Assembly: GCA_031216915.1 (NCBI GenBank)
Contig: CM062297.1
Span: 533,718,971-533,782,970 of the forward strand
Direction: 5' to 3'
Source of the DNA: Pictodentalium vernedei
Lineage: Eukaryota > Mollusca > Scaphopoda > Dentaliida > Dentaliidae
DNA: 64,000 nucleotides
Shown: positions 33,198 through 45,764 of the stretch, piece by piece
Numbering within the stretch: the stretch's first letter is position 1
Layout of the letters: the number at the start of each line of letters is the position of its first letter
Made by a program: the position numbers and the translations under genes
Notes under the pieces: model-generated
Databases searched by the model: none
What the model was told of the DNA's origin: nothing
The model's input: the letters and a program-made list of their open reading frames with translations, nothing else

Positions 33198-33353
33198 GAT
33201 ACCCTACGAGAAGACTGCAATGATACAGATAAATGTGTAACCAACTGCTGTGTTAGTCCCATCATAGCTCCAGTCTATTTTGTCATCTTTGTTCTCATGG
33301 CACAGTTTGTGTTAGTCAATGTTGTGGTTGCTGTTCTCATGAAACACCTGGAG
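33198..33353 (+). CDS. Cav3: T-type calcium channel exon: post-pore turret and segment IVS6
   Basis: A 156-bp, 52-codon exon in phase 0 on both sides, between 'tttatgcag' and 'gtaaga'. It reads [52 protein letters not shown]. The first block is the extracellular turret after the filter, with four cysteines. The rest is S6, the inner pore helix and activation gate, ending in the T-type signature 'VLMKHLE'. In known Cav3 proteins the next exon starts 'ESNKEA...'; I could not find such an exon in the remaining 30 kb. The C-terminus is therefore either beyond the window or supplied by an alternative exon (a weak candidate lies at 50385). Confidence 0.95.
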
Positions 33354-34600
33354 GTAAGACAGTTTTTCATTTTAAGAACACTTACTCCCTGTATGTGTTG
33401 GGACTACTTCCATTGAAAAGTGTTTTTTTTTATCTATTTTTTTTTTGAGGGAACATAAGACCTGAAGATTGATCTTTTAGAAAGATATTGTAAAACCTCA
33501 TTTGGAGGTCACATGGTTTGAAGTGGTCCTGACACTCTCATGGTTTGAGATTAATTTGTTACTTCAAGTAAGATTTTACATTTTCAGTTACAAATGCAAC
33601 TAATTTATTTGAATTTCAGGGAACTATTTCTATAATTGTCAGAATACTTTTTTCCAGAAATAATGAAATATTAGATTTTTCAGTTACCTGTCACTTGGAT
33701 GCAACACATCACAGATTAAAAATGTAGATAGAATAATGGAGCATTACCAAAGACTATGGTCACTTCTTGTCATAAATGTTTTAAATATTATAATTTTATA
33801 TCGACTGCTAAGAATTTCGTAGGTTAGTATGTCAATTTCAAATTTTGATTCCTTCCCAATTGGACAGATGCATCCAGACTTCAAAAATGGTCTTTTGCAC
33901 TCAAATGCTCTAAAATGTATTTGAAAAACAAACAGGTTTTAATTTCTCTGAGTCTAGTTTTGCTATCACATTGCTAAAAATCTCTAGACTCTTTATCCAT
34001 TGCCAAGATAATGCTAAAATGAATATGAAAAATAAACAGGTTTATATTTTTTTTTCTCTGAAAACAGTTTTGCTATCTCATAGCTAATAATCTCTAGACA
34101 CTTTATCCATTGTCAAAATAGTCTAACAGAGTAATTTCCATTGTTCTTAATAGTTCAATTCCTATGAAGTTAGATAAATCACACCAATAGTGAACTATTT
34201 TCCTCATAAATAAGTGCATAAATCCGAATAAATCAGAAAGGTCTGCCCTCCATAATAGATAATTTTTTTTTCTGCTCTTTGCTTTTAAAGCATACCTTAT
34301 AACTCTTTATGTGTTTGAGGTCATTAATTTATCCCTCTGTGGTGGTTAGAGTTTTTATCAAGTCTTGGTCACATGAAATGCAGAATAAGGAAAGATACCA
34401 GGATGTGGGTGTACTAATATAAATTTGAATTTTCATCAGGTTTGTAAAAAGAAGTCTTGTGAATTGATCATAGTTGTCAAAGACATGTTCCAGATAGAAA
34501 CACATGTTGTAAGCAGTTTGTTTATTCTGTCTTCTATCTAACATATTAGTAAACCCATCCAACACAATACATGAAAATTATTCTACAAATGTCTTTATTA
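33354..34600. other. Sequence after the last identified exon
   Basis: AT-rich. Contains a loose duplication of 'ctttatccattg.caa.ata' (33990 and 34101). No post-S6 exon found. Confidence 0.4.
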
Positions 34601-34609
34601 AATTGAACT

Positions 34610-34745
34610 TTTTTTTCAAACAAAGGTTATGAACTCTCATTAGAGCATGCTAGCCATACTCGTTCCAATAAAATGCTACAAGATATGTTCTGAAATTTAA
34701 AGAATAGTTTTTTTTATATATTGTTTATTAAACATTGGTAGTGTG
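34610..34745. mobile_element. Family-P MITE relic
   Basis: 'aaacaaaggttatgaactctcattag' and 'tactcgttccaat' are the residual hairpin. Ends not found. Confidence 0.4.
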
Positions 34746-34772
34746 GTCTGAAAATTAACTTAGATGAATGAT

Positions 34773-34990
34773 TGACCCTTAAGAGTCCTATTCTGACATG
34801 CGTCAGGTGTTTACTTCAGAAGCATTTGAGTCAGCTCACTGGAAAATGCAAAGGACCATGGCAGTTGTTTCTTATCAAGTCTTGGCTGTATGTATACATA
34901 TATAAACTTGACTAGAAACCACAGCAAAGTCACAGGACTAACCTTTTATATGCTGCAAAATTTGTAGAAATTGTTCAGGAGAATGTGGAA
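34773..34990. mobile_element. Family-Q MITE relic
   Basis: 'gacccttaagagtcctattctgac' and the inverted pair 'tcttatcaagtcttggct' / 'aaacttgactagaaaccac' match 3011-3250 and 7841-8065. Confidence 0.5.
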
Positions 34991-36322
34991 TAAAGATCAT
35001 TTGTGAATATTTCTTTACTGTTAATTTTTCTCTGAAATTTAACCATAGTGACTTCAAAGTCTTTTTGGATTTTTTCCAAAATGTCTCAAGTTAAGTATTT
35101 TACACCCACAGAAGAGTATCAGTCAACTGAAGAGGTCTGTATTTAGAATCAGTTCTCAGTCCACTAATAATAAAGTAACAGGGTGAAAAATTATCCAGTT
35201 CTATACATTTATGTCAAGTAACAATATTAAGAGTAATAAAATAATCAATGGTGTATAATGTACTGTATTTTAGTTTCTTATTTGTAATAAACAATGACCT
35301 TGAATTAATTGGGACTTGCTTTATATACTAACTTTGAAAATGTCATTTTCAAATGATTTTTTTAACTCCCCAATTGTATCATCTCAAGTCTTGGAATGTA
35401 ATGTTGTGAAAAGTGAGTGAATATTATTGGACTTCTTGATAGTTGAAGTAGAAATTTATATTGTACAAGATTTCATCTTGGACAGCATAACCTTTGAGAG
35501 TTTCTTCTAATAAAATGATTTTAATAATTGGTCATCTTATTCATAAACAAATATTACCATAACTATTAATCATAACCTACTCATTAACCGATAATTGATT
35601 GCTCATCATTGCTGTGTGAATTAATGATAATATTTTGTTGTGATATTGTTAATAAAGTACATCCAGTGGGGTGAGTATTGCAGTGCAAAATGAAACTGTG
35701 TTGTTGATACTTTTTGAAGGGGGGTGTGGTGGGTTGAATAGGAAGGAATGATATTCTCACAGTAATAATAAAAGGTTGTCAAAAATTACATACAACATGT
35801 GAGTTTCCATTGAATCCAGCTTCTATTAATAAATTTACAGAATAAATTATTCTAAACTGTTTTCATGCTGTGGTCAATTTTGCTTTACCACATACCAAAG
35901 CTCATTGTTAGAATTTATTTTGTTACCTCCTAGAAGCCTAAAGTTGAGTCTATTCACCTCTGATGTTGTGCAGTGAGTGATCGGACATTGACTGTTCAGA
36001 CACTAATGAAGAGAAAAACCAAACTTTAACCTGCTTAACGTAAGCCATTGGGTATAGTCATCTGTCTTCAGCCTGAATAGACAGATGCTGAGAAACAACT
36101 GAAAGGCTAAAAGCCTTGATAACTTTTGATGTTCAGTTCATTCACCCACTTCTTGCAGGCTTCTGTGAGTTGAACGCATGATATAATGTTAGGTGAAACT
36201 CTGGTGAAAAGCTGAGATAGCCCTTTCTAAGAATATGGCACAGAACAGCATTTCAACAACAGAGGTTAAATTGCACTCAGCTACCTTGTGTTTTGGAAAA
36301 AAAGATTATGGTACTGAGACAG
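34991..36322. other. AT-rich DNA without recognised features
   Basis: No exon, repeat or hairpin of note. Confidence 0.4.
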
Positions 36323-36549
36323 TTAACCCTTAAGGGACTAGAGTTTTATACAGTTTTTTTACAGTTTAACAGTCCACATCCTGAGGCTTTGCTGTTGTTT
36401 CTAGTCTTAGCTGCCTATATAGCCTATGTAGACCTATCAACAGCCGCCAAGGTGCTTAAAATGTAACTTGCTAGTTTATCCAGTTACACCCTGTTGAGGT
36501 ACCTGTTCTGTTGTAGCAAAATTGATGAAGGTCAGAATTAGCCTGTTAA
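36323..36549. mobile_element. TTAA-flanked MITE, family Q
   Basis: From 'ttaacccttaagggactag' to 'agaattagcctgttaa', with 'ttgtttctagtcttagctgcc' inside. Homologous to 7841-8065. Confidence 0.6.
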
Positions 36550-36899
36550 TGGTACTTTCTGTAGTGTTTAGTTCAAATATAAATGGAATTGAACTTACTC
36601 AATAAAAAAGTTAGTTGCCTTCATGATTAAAAATAGATGCTGAATGTTTATTTGCTTATAAACTGTAATGTTTTGCATTATATCTGAAATAGTTAGCATA
36701 ATTTGCAGTTCAGTATTAATACTTTATTCCCATCATACAAAATAAATCAACATGAACAAAATATTTTACTCTAACTGATTATAAAGCACATAAACAGAAT
36801 ATTAAGTCTTTTATTTGCCTTATTTGTTTTGTTTGGTAGAGTTCAAATTTGGACTATTGGCACTCTACCAGTTAATACATAGAAATAAATCTAAGTCTA

Positions 36900-37085
36900 G
36901 TCCACTTTACCATTTTTCCTCCCTAATATAGGTTATGATCCCTCATTGGATCAAGCCCCACAAGCTCATTCCTGTGAAGTTTCACAAAATGTGTTTTTAA
37001 GAAAATATTAATATTTTAATTTTTCAAGAAAACGTTTTTTGCAAGTGCCATCTGCTGGTCATGCTAGGTGAAGAGTTCAATTGGA
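36900..37085. mobile_element. Family-P MITE relic, inverted
   Basis: 'ataggttatgatccctcattggat' is followed by 'gcaagtgccatctgctggtcatg' and 'ctaggtgaagagtt', i.e. the family-P head read backwards. Confidence 0.5.
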
Positions 37086-39070
37086 AATCGATCAATATTA
37101 TAAGTGTAACTTACTGTATTATTTCTATGTTTAGGCAGTTTTTTTCCATTATCTCTTGATTAATGGCTCACTGCTACTGGAGTAATGAACTGTTGTTTGA
37201 TATGTTTACCCACACTTACAGGATGTGCCTACATAAATTTTATCTGAAAAGTTCCTTATCCATTATCTTTGAATGGCAAACACACTGAATCTGGTGAAAA
37301 TTGTATATTCAAAACATATCAAATGATCATTTATTGAGTAGAGACTTGTTGAACTCATATTTAAAGTGCATTATTCTGGCATTAAATAAAATATATGAAA
37401 TTTATTGTGTTGTAATCATTAAGAATAAATAGGAGATAAGTGTCGAGGAGGTTAAATATCACAATATTTGGGGTCAGATTTGAACAGTTGGTTAGTTAAA
37501 AGGATATCTTTCCCAGCCACGTAAATCTGAATTTGAGTAAGACATGGTCAGCTCTTTTTCTAACAGTTCTATGCAGAGAAATGCTTTGTATTTGTTAAAA
37601 AATAGAAATGGAAAGGAAACAACTTTTTGGCTCAAATATTTTTTATAATCAGCACCTTGAATAAGTTTATTTGAAATATTTTTATTACAAAGAGCTTCTG
37701 GATTTTTTTCCTTAAATATGTTATCAAATTTGGTCATTATTGTTTCAGATAATAATTATTTATAACAACATTTTAAAGAAAACATTGAATGTATGAGAAT
37801 ATTATTGAAAGGTTTAGCCACAGTCTCATTCCAGATTGTATAAGTTTAATTTTTCCCAGAAGATAACTGGCATTTAGTCTTCAGGATTTTCTTTTATAGT
37901 TTTGGTGTGGCGTGGTATGTGTTTATCTGGAATAATAATCTACATTTTTCAACTCACCCAGTGTAGACAAGATTATTCTGCATAAACTCATGCTAAAACT
38001 GCTTTAACCCCCTCAAAAAATGATTTTGAAATATCAAAATTTCAAGCTTCATTTTTTTCCATAGAGCAATGAGGTATTTAACCATTTAACTCTTTTAACT
38101 CTGTCCAGCAAGACTGAATTGGTTAAATATCTACTTGCATTAAGGGGGGGGGGGGGGGGGGGCAATGTTACTTCAAGTTTTATTATTTTTACATCAGTGT
38201 GCAAAGGGTTATATAGATCATGGAACCACAACAACTAGCAAAGATTTTTAAAAAAAAAAACTGATATAAAGATAGGAATAAGCCTAGATTTGACTCTAAT
38301 TGTAGTTGTTAGGAGTTGAGAATTTCTGATGATTTATTCATATATGTCCAGTGATATCTAGGTTTATCTCATTATAAGGTGTATTTAGGAAATTCAGACA
38401 CCTGCATTATAAATCTTTGTGTATTCTGTTTGTTTTGACATTCAACACCATTATATGATTTTGGCTGATTAAAATTCAATACAAACTTGAAAGAAACAAT
38501 TGAGATTACAACTGGACTTTATTAATTAGAAATTTTGGTTGGTGAGAAATCAGATTTGTATCATCTTTTATTCCAATCTAAGTTATTACCTTCACAGTTC
38601 TATAGAACAATGGTACTTCCACACTAGTGTGAATCTAAAGGCATGTTCCAGTTAATAATTCCTAGAAACAATAATGCAGAAAAAAGTCAAATGTTCAAAA
38701 AAATTGGTGACAACAGTTGAAGCATATGTATAGTACTGGAGAAATTTAGGTATACTAATGGAAAAAGAGTTGAAGAATTTCCTATTTTTGTAACAATCAA
38801 TTTTAGAACTTCTGTGAAATTTGCTTGGTGTGAAGTTGCATAGAATAAAAACACATTTGTTTGGATGCTATTGTGATATCTTCATTTAATAATTAGGTAT
38901 TGTGAGGAAATCACCTTTACTGACATTGTACTACAGTACAGTATGGTCGCTGTGGACTGGCCACTTTCCACGGGTGGGCAATATTTCCATTGGTGCAATA
39001 ATATTACATTCAAAACATTAATTATAGGAATAATCATAAAAAATTTAATTCATTAAAATTTTGCTGCTGA
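37086..39070. other. AT-rich DNA with one long G tract
   Basis: No exon seen. A G homopolymer of about 20 bases at 38143-38162. The proline-rich frame on the minus strand there is a by-product of it. Confidence 0.4.
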
Positions 39071-39075
39071 TGATT

Positions 39076-39895
39076 TTTAGTCGAGTTGTGACAAAGTCAA
39101 ACTCGACTTATAGTTTGGTGAATGGCGGGTGGGCAGGCGGGCATCGGGCGGGCGGGCGGGCGTAAACAATTGGTTTCCGGATGATAACTTGATAGTGGTT
39201 CAACTCACATTCATTAAACTTCATACGTAGGTTGGTCTTAGTGGGAGGAAGAACCCTATTGATTTTGGACATCCTACGTCGAAGGTCAAGGTCACAGTTA
39301 CCTTGAACGTAGTAAATCGTAAACAATTGGTTTCCGGATGATAACTTGATAATGGTTCAACTCACATTCATGAAACTTCATAGGTAGATTGGCCTTGGTG
39401 AGGGGAAGAACCCTATTGATTTTGGACTCGCTACGTCAAAGGTCAAGGTCAACGTGACCTTGAACATAGTAAATCGCAACAATTCCTTTCCGGATGATAA
39501 CTTGATAGTAGTTCAACCTACATTCATGAAACTTCATAGGTGAGTTGGCCTTGGTGCGAGGAAGAACTCTATTGATCTTGGACTCACCAGATCAAAGGTC
39601 AAGGTCACAGTGACCTTTAACATAGTATATCACAACAATTGGTTTCCGGATGATAACTTGATAGTGGTTCAACCTAGAGTCATGAAACTTCATAGGTGTG
39701 TTGGCCTTGGTGCGAGGAAGAACCCTATTGATCTTGGACTCACCAGGTCAAAGGTCAAGGTCACAGTGACCTTGAACATAGTATATCACAACAATTGGTT
39801 TCCGGATGAGAACTTGTTAGTGGTTCAACCTAGAGTCATGAAACTTCATAGGTGTGTTGGCCTTGGTGCGAGGAACTGTTGTCACAACTCGACAT
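39076..39895. repeat. Cassette D: five ~156-bp units with inverted ends
   Basis: Starts 'gtcgagttgtgacaaagtc' and ends 'gttgtcacaactcgac', an inverted pair. After a 'gggcgggcgggcg' run, units begin 'ttggtttccggatgataac' at about 39170, 39327, 39483, 39639 and 39795, each with 'aaggtcaaggtcac.gtgacc'. The head motif 'gtgacaaagtcaa' is shared with cassettes C and E. Frames through this array are repeat by-products. Confidence 0.87.
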
Positions 39896-40205
39896 TGGAT
39901 CGGTGATCCTGAGCGGCATTTTTATTACCTGGTAAATGCATATGTGGACATCTCTGCCCCTGCATGGATTATGACCAATCCATGGTGACTATACTGTAAT
40001 GCATGCTTTTGAGTATTTCTGGGGAAAAGGAAAAGAAAACCAAAGTTGAAAGTGCAGTGTTATCTCGTGTTCTTAAGAAGTATATCTCATTATTTTGTTC
40101 TCTGCCACATAGTGGGATGGGGTTATAGGTATGGGTTCATCTGTCTTTCATCTCTGTTGGGTCATCCTTCTGTCCATCCATCCTTCCATCTGTCCACACT
40201 TCCTC

Positions 40206-40472
40206 ATTTCTTATCAACCTACTCACAATTGTTTACTACAGGCTTGCACTACAGTGGAAGTCCCTAACTCGGATAAAATACTCTCTATTTTTGTCTTTCC
40301 CAAGCAATTTGGGAAAGAAAAGTGGTGCAAAAGCACCAAGAAAAAATAAGCCAAAACTGGGTCGAGTGCAACCGGCGCAGACCCAGTATGGGACGCTCTC
40401 TCCCAAGTACAATGCCACGACTTCCATTGCCAGTGCGCATATACCGTCGCTAAAGACTCATTCTTTTTGTCA
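40206..40472 (+). repeat. Left inverted terminal repeat of DIRS copy 1
   Basis: From 'atttcttatcaacctactca' to 'gactcattctttttg'. It is the reverse complement of the right terminus from the 'caattgtttac' motif inward; the outermost ~25 bp differ between the two ends, as expected for this family. Confidence 0.88.
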
Positions 40473-43400
40473 TCTGGCTTGTGTCGAGTTGTTCTGCATG
40501 CTTATCAGTGTTTATCCAGCTCGTTGATTGATGTTTCCTGATTCATAGTGTATCAGAGTATCCTTTGTATTCTCAGGAACAGTTTTTATTATATTCTCTT
40601 ACATATTAAATATCCATAATGTATTTTATATGTTCTCTCTCGAGTCGCACGCGAATTTCGTGTGCCATGCGGTTCGGACTTAAATTTTTTTCCACAATTA
40701 TTGTCAATGCTTAATTTGCTAATTTTTCTAATTGTGTTAGAGAAGCCGCGATCATTGGTCGCGCGCCTACAGCCTATGGAGCAACCTGCTTCTGGGCACC
40801 TTTGACCGTGCCAGTCGGTACATGTCTTTGAAGCTTTTACAGCATTGGACTCCAAGCTGAGTTCCAAGGCTCTGAAGACTCCGTTCTTCACCAGGGTTGA
40901 CACCTTTTTGCCTCCTGTGCGTTATCGTTCCTACGATTCTGCCAATCCGTCGGTCTGCCAGACTTTGACGGTTCTGGATCAGGACTCCACTTCCCTCGGG
41001 CTTTCCAAGCCCAAGTCTGCCGTCATTCCAATGACGACACTGGAGTCCACGTTGGGCTTATCTAGAGAGATGCTTGGCTCAGCTTTAGCTGCTTATCTGC
41101 CTCCAGATAAGTTTGACGAGGTACAGGCTCCTTTGCGTGTGCCTTCCAAGGCGCTTATGCATCTTACTCACATGCATGCCTGTAACACGGCTAATCTGGA
41201 ATTAGTTCAAAGTGACGCTGCGCTGGACACAGGACGATCCCTTCCCGAGGAGCAGCGTGCTGCTCTTCGATCTGCTTCTTTGGCAGGCCCGCAACTTTTC
41301 CATGGTTCCGTGTTGACGGTCCGGGATGACGTCCTACGTCATTCCAAAGATCAGCTGCTGTTTCGTCAGCTTGATCAGCCTTCTAGGGGAGGCAGGGACC
41401 GTTCCAAGCCTCTGTGAAGCAAAAGGCTGGTCCTTCTGCCGCCGCCTCTACTTCTTACTCAAGGGGTAAGGGTAAAGGTCGGCAGAATCGAGGGAAGTCT
41501 CAGGATTCTTCATTTAGTAGAGGAGGTGGTTTCTCCTCTTGCAGGCCTCGTCGGGGCTCGAAATGAAGGTCCTCACCTCGACTCGTCCCAGGTTGGAGGA
41601 AGGATAGCAGAGTTCGCAGACCATTGGGCCACCATCGCATCCGATCCATGGGTGTTAGATGTTGTTCGGTCCGGGCTGCGAATATCCTTCCGACGGCACC
41701 CCACTCTGTCAAGGGTGCCTCTTCCAACCACAGTTCCTTCAGACGTTTTACGTCGGGAACTTTTGTCCATGGAGATTGGCAATCTCCTGGCAAAGGGGGT
41801 GATCGAGGTCGTCAAGAACATTCATTCAGTGGATTTCTATACCCGCCTGTTCTTGGTGACGAAGAAGGACGGCCGACTCCCACCGGTTATCGATCTGAGT
41901 ATCCTGAACCAGTCTATCATTGCTCCCAAGTTAACATGGAGACTTTCAGGTCGGTCCGCCAATCAATTCACCAGGGAGATTTCGCTGCCAGCATCGACCT
42001 GCGAGACGCTTACTTCCGCGTTCCGATGCATCGGGCGTCACAGAAGTATCTCAGGTTCGCTTTTCTGCGGCGAGTTTACCAGTTCAAGGCCATGCCTTTC
42101 GGCCTCAACCTGGCTCCTTGGGCGTTCACCAGACTGATGTTGCATGTGATAGCGTTCCATCGCACACAGTCCAGGGTGACTACTTTGGCATATCTGGACG
42201 ATATCCTCCAGAGGCATTCCAATGCTGCCTTACTGGAGTCGGATGTCAATTAGGAGAGGTCGGACCTGGTCCCTTCTCAGTTGTTTTGTCATCTGGGGAT
42301 GGCTTTCCAAACCCAATTCAATTTAGTAGCGGTTCCCCAGGCCAAGGCTGTGATTCTCTCAGCTTTTGCTCTGACTCTGTCCCAGTCCACGTCTGCGACT
42401 GCTCGGAGTTTTCTCCGGCTGATCGGTCTGTGTGGTTCGGTGACGGATCTCATTCCTCTAGGTCTGCTGCGTGTCATACCTCTCTAACACTTTCTGCTCA
42501 GTCGTTGGAGATCAAATGTAGATTCTCTGGATCTGGTGCTTCCGTTTCCGGAATCTCTTTATCTTCACCTTCTTCCCTGGACAGATCTTCAGTGGATTAC
42601 GCAGGGTGTTCCATTGGACTTACCCACGTCCGATCGCGTTCTGACGGCAGATGCCAGCGATCTCAGATGGGGTGCTTTCCCTACACGGGATGTGGGACCA
42701 GGATCAAGCAGCTCTACACATCAACCAGAAGGAGCTTCTTGCTCTTCTGAGTTTCAGGCAGTGGATCCCTCACCTGTAGAATCGCCAGGTCCTTCTGCTG
42801 TCCGACAATTCGACAGTGGTTGCTTTCATTCGGAACCAGGGCGGCACGCACTCAGTTTCGATGTACGAATTGGCTCGGGATCTTCTACTGCTCGCTCAGG
42901 ATGTTCACGCCGGAGTGGTTGTTCATCACATTCCCGGTCGTCTGAACGTCCTAGCCGACTCCCTGTCCCGACAGGGCAGGGTTATTTCCACCGAGTGGAT
43001 GCTCCACAAGGCAGTGTTCCAGTCGCTTTGCGATCTCTGGGGACGTCCCCACATCGATCTATTTGTGACTCATTGGAACCATCAGGTGGACACTTTCGTG
43101 TCCCCGTGTCCAGATCCTCTGGCTTTTGCTGTGGATGCTCTGTCACTCGATTGGAACGGTCTAGTCGGCTATGCCTTCCTGCCGGTTCCGATTCTGCCTC
43201 AGGTTCTAGCCAAAATTCGAACCTGCAGTTGTCGAATCATTCTGATCGCTGTCCTGTCGCCTCAGTGGGTGTGGATCAATCAGCTCCGCTCGCTGATGGC
43301 GGCGGTTCCGGCACGTCTCCTGCTACGTCGCGACCTTCCTTGTCAAGGTCGCCCGAGGAGGTTTCCCGTCGACCCGACTTCATTGTGCCTTCACGCATAT

Positions 43401-43791
43401 CTTTTGTCAGGTCCTGTCTCCTCCGTAGAGGTTTTTCAAGACGAGCAGTGGAGTGCATTTCTTCTTCAAGGAGGCACTCCACTGGTTTAGCTTATGCAGC
43501 TAAATGGAAGGTCTTCTGTCGATGGTGTGCTGATCACTCTGTTGATTATGCAAATCCTTCGATTTCACAAATTGCGGAGTTTCTGGTATATCTGTTTGAT
43601 TCTCGGGGTCTCCAGCCTGTTACCATCAAGGGTTACAGGTCCATGCTTTCAGAGACTTTTTCTTATGTGGGGAAGCGTCGTATCGGCACTAATCCTTACC
43701 TCTTCAAGTTTGTTCAGCACTTTTCTTTGAAAAGGCCTCAGACTTTGCAGCTTACCCCACGATGGAATCTTTAGTGGGTGCTGCTTTGCTT

Positions 43792-43823
<32 letters not shown>

Positions 43824-44691
43824 TTCGAACCTTTATCCCAGGTGGATATGCATTTTCTCACATATAAGACAGCGTTTCTGATGGCGTTTGCTTCGGCCAG
43901 ACGGGTTAGTGAGCTTCACGCCCTCTCGGTTGACCCGGCCTTTTTTAGTAGCTCTCCCAACAGTGTTACTTTTACCACTGATTGCTCTTTTTTACCAGAT
44001 ACTACTCCTCCTCCTATCTGTATCAGGGCTCTTCCTTCTGTTGAGGGTAATCGCCCTTTGCCCTTTGCTCTGTCCGGTACGTGTTGTTCGCATTTATCTC
44101 GATCGGACACGTTTCATACGGAAAGGCAGGAAACGTTTTTTTCTGTCTCTTATTCCGGGTCGACAGAAGATCTCTCCTCAATCCATTTCTCGATGGAATT
44201 GTCTTTCTATTCGTACGGTTTACGGTCGTTTAGCAGCTGGCGATTGTATTACCAATCGTATTTCTGCCCACGAGGTGCGGGCATTGTCCACCTCTTGGGC
44301 TTATTCTAACTCCGTCAAGTTGTCGGATGTTATGCAGGCAGCTGGAGAAATGCCTCTACTTTCTCCACCTTTTATCTGCGCCAGTTGCAGGTGCAGTCGG
44401 AGGACCCTTTTTGCCTTGGGTCCTCTTTCTTCTGCTCAGGCTGTTGTCTGCCCTACCCATTAGGCTTCTTGAAGGTCAGTTTCAGCCTTCTGCTGTTATT
44501 GCCCTTTTCTGTCTGTGTGTCACACAGGCCCATATGTCTCCTTTCATTGTCCTTTACCAATGATTGCGACGTTATGGTTGATAAGCCTCGGGACCTCTCC
44601 CTTCTGCTTCACAGTTCCAGTGCACTGGGGTTATGTGTGGGTTGGTTATGCGATTCCCTCCAGCCTATTGTCTATTCAGCCTGTAGTAAAC

Positions 44692-44778
44692 AATTGTGAG
44701 TAGGTTGATAAGAAATCTAATTTTTATAGTAAATTTCCTTTCTTATTATACCTACCACAATTGTTTACATGGAGGCCC
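44692..44778 (+). repeat. Internal complementary region of DIRS copy 1
   Basis: The first half 'gtaaacaattgtgagtaggt' is the inverse of the left outer end; the second half 'tttcctttcttattatacct' is the inverse of the right outer end. In DIRS elements this region templates completion of the circular DNA. Confidence 0.87.
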
Positions 44779-44847
44779 TCCCGTCTTCTTTACGGGTAAA
44801 GAATCTTTCCTCCCCGCTGATCACATAACTCTAACGTTGACGGATTC

Positions 44848-45135
44848 AAAAAGAATGAGTCTTTAGCGACGGTATATGCGCACTGGCAACGGAAGTCGTG
44901 GAATTGTACTTGGGAGAGAGCGTCCCGTACTGGGTCTGCGCCAGTTGCACTCGACCCAGTTTTGGCTTATTTTTTATTGGTGCTTTTGCACCACTTTTCT
45001 TTCCCAAATTGCTTGGGAAAGACAAAAATAGAGAGTATTTTATCCGAGTTCGGGACTTCCACTGTAGTGCAAGCCTGTAGTAAACAATTGTGGTAGGTAT
45101 AATAAGAAAGGAAATTTACTATAAAATTTAGATTT
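44848..45135 (+). repeat. Right inverted terminal repeat of DIRS copy 1
   Basis: From 'caaaaagaatgagtctttag' to 'aatttagatttct'. Also matches the right end of DIRS copy 2 at about 62676-62964. Confidence 0.88.
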
Positions 45136-45764
45136 CTTGTCATCACATTTTAAAGAAAACTATACAATATATTTTTCCAAAATTTAATATATAGCTTCTT
45201 TGTGATAATATTATGAATATGATTGTGAACCAGCTTTGTCCAGGTACTTCTTCAAGACTTATGCTATTGTTGGTCTAGGACTTTCTTGTCGGCAAATTAC
45301 CATGTCTTGTCGTCACTTTTCAAAGAATACCATTTAGGATTTTTTTCCAAATTTAACATTTAGTTTTGGGGCTATAATATCATGGGATTGTGAATCATCT
45401 GTTTCCAAGTATTTTTTGGAGAGTTATTACCCATGTTTGACTTGTCATCAAGTTACCATTTCTTGTCATCACATTTCAAAGAAAATTATTGCCATTGTTG
45501 GACTTAGGTGGAGAGGGGTTGGCCATCCCATGGCATTGCACTTGTCAGTTGTAGGTTTGAAGAGTGTCTGCTAAATAGGAACTTCTGGAGTTAGGTTGGT
45601 AACTCCAAAATTGCTGGGGTGTTCAACAACCTCTTACACAATACTGTTAAAAGCTTATGGTTTTCTCCAGACATTTACAGTCCAAGACTGTTATGAACAA
45701 ATGTCTTGATTCTATGGACAAGACTTTCTCCTAACTAATTAGTTTGTTCATTGGATTTCTGGTT

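Larger units (their letters stand above)
40206..45135 (+). mobile_element. Fossil DIRS-type tyrosine-recombinase retroelement, copy 1
   Basis: About 4.9 kb. Left and right inverted terminal repeats (40206-40472 and 44848-45135) differ at only a few percent of positions. An internal complementary region at 44692-44778 is made of the inverted outer ends of both termini, the hallmark of DIRS-1-like elements. Coding parts in order: N-terminal region (about 40850-41420), RT/RNase H (about 41500-43470, with 'NVLADSLSRQG' near the end), tyrosine recombinase (about 43480-44460, with 'FASARRVSELHALSVDP'). The Gag-like region present in copy 2 is largely absent. Broken in several places. GC-richer than its surroundings. 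Terminal similarity suggests fairly recent insertion. Confidence 0.87.
40040..45500. repeat. Decayed cassette split by the first DIRS fossil
   Basis: Left of the DIRS element there is a cassette-head-like run 'ccttctgtccatccatcc'. Right of it are three diverged ~170-bp blocks marked by 'ttcttgtcatcacattttaaag' (about 45133), 'gtcttgtcgtcacttttcaaag' (45304) and 'tcttgtcatcacatttcaaag' (45471). The DIRS element lies between head and core. Confidence 0.5.

Noticed and set aside
39610-39906. 98-codon frame with internal repeats
   Set aside because: Translation of the 156-bp units of cassette D; the protein repeat is the DNA repeat.
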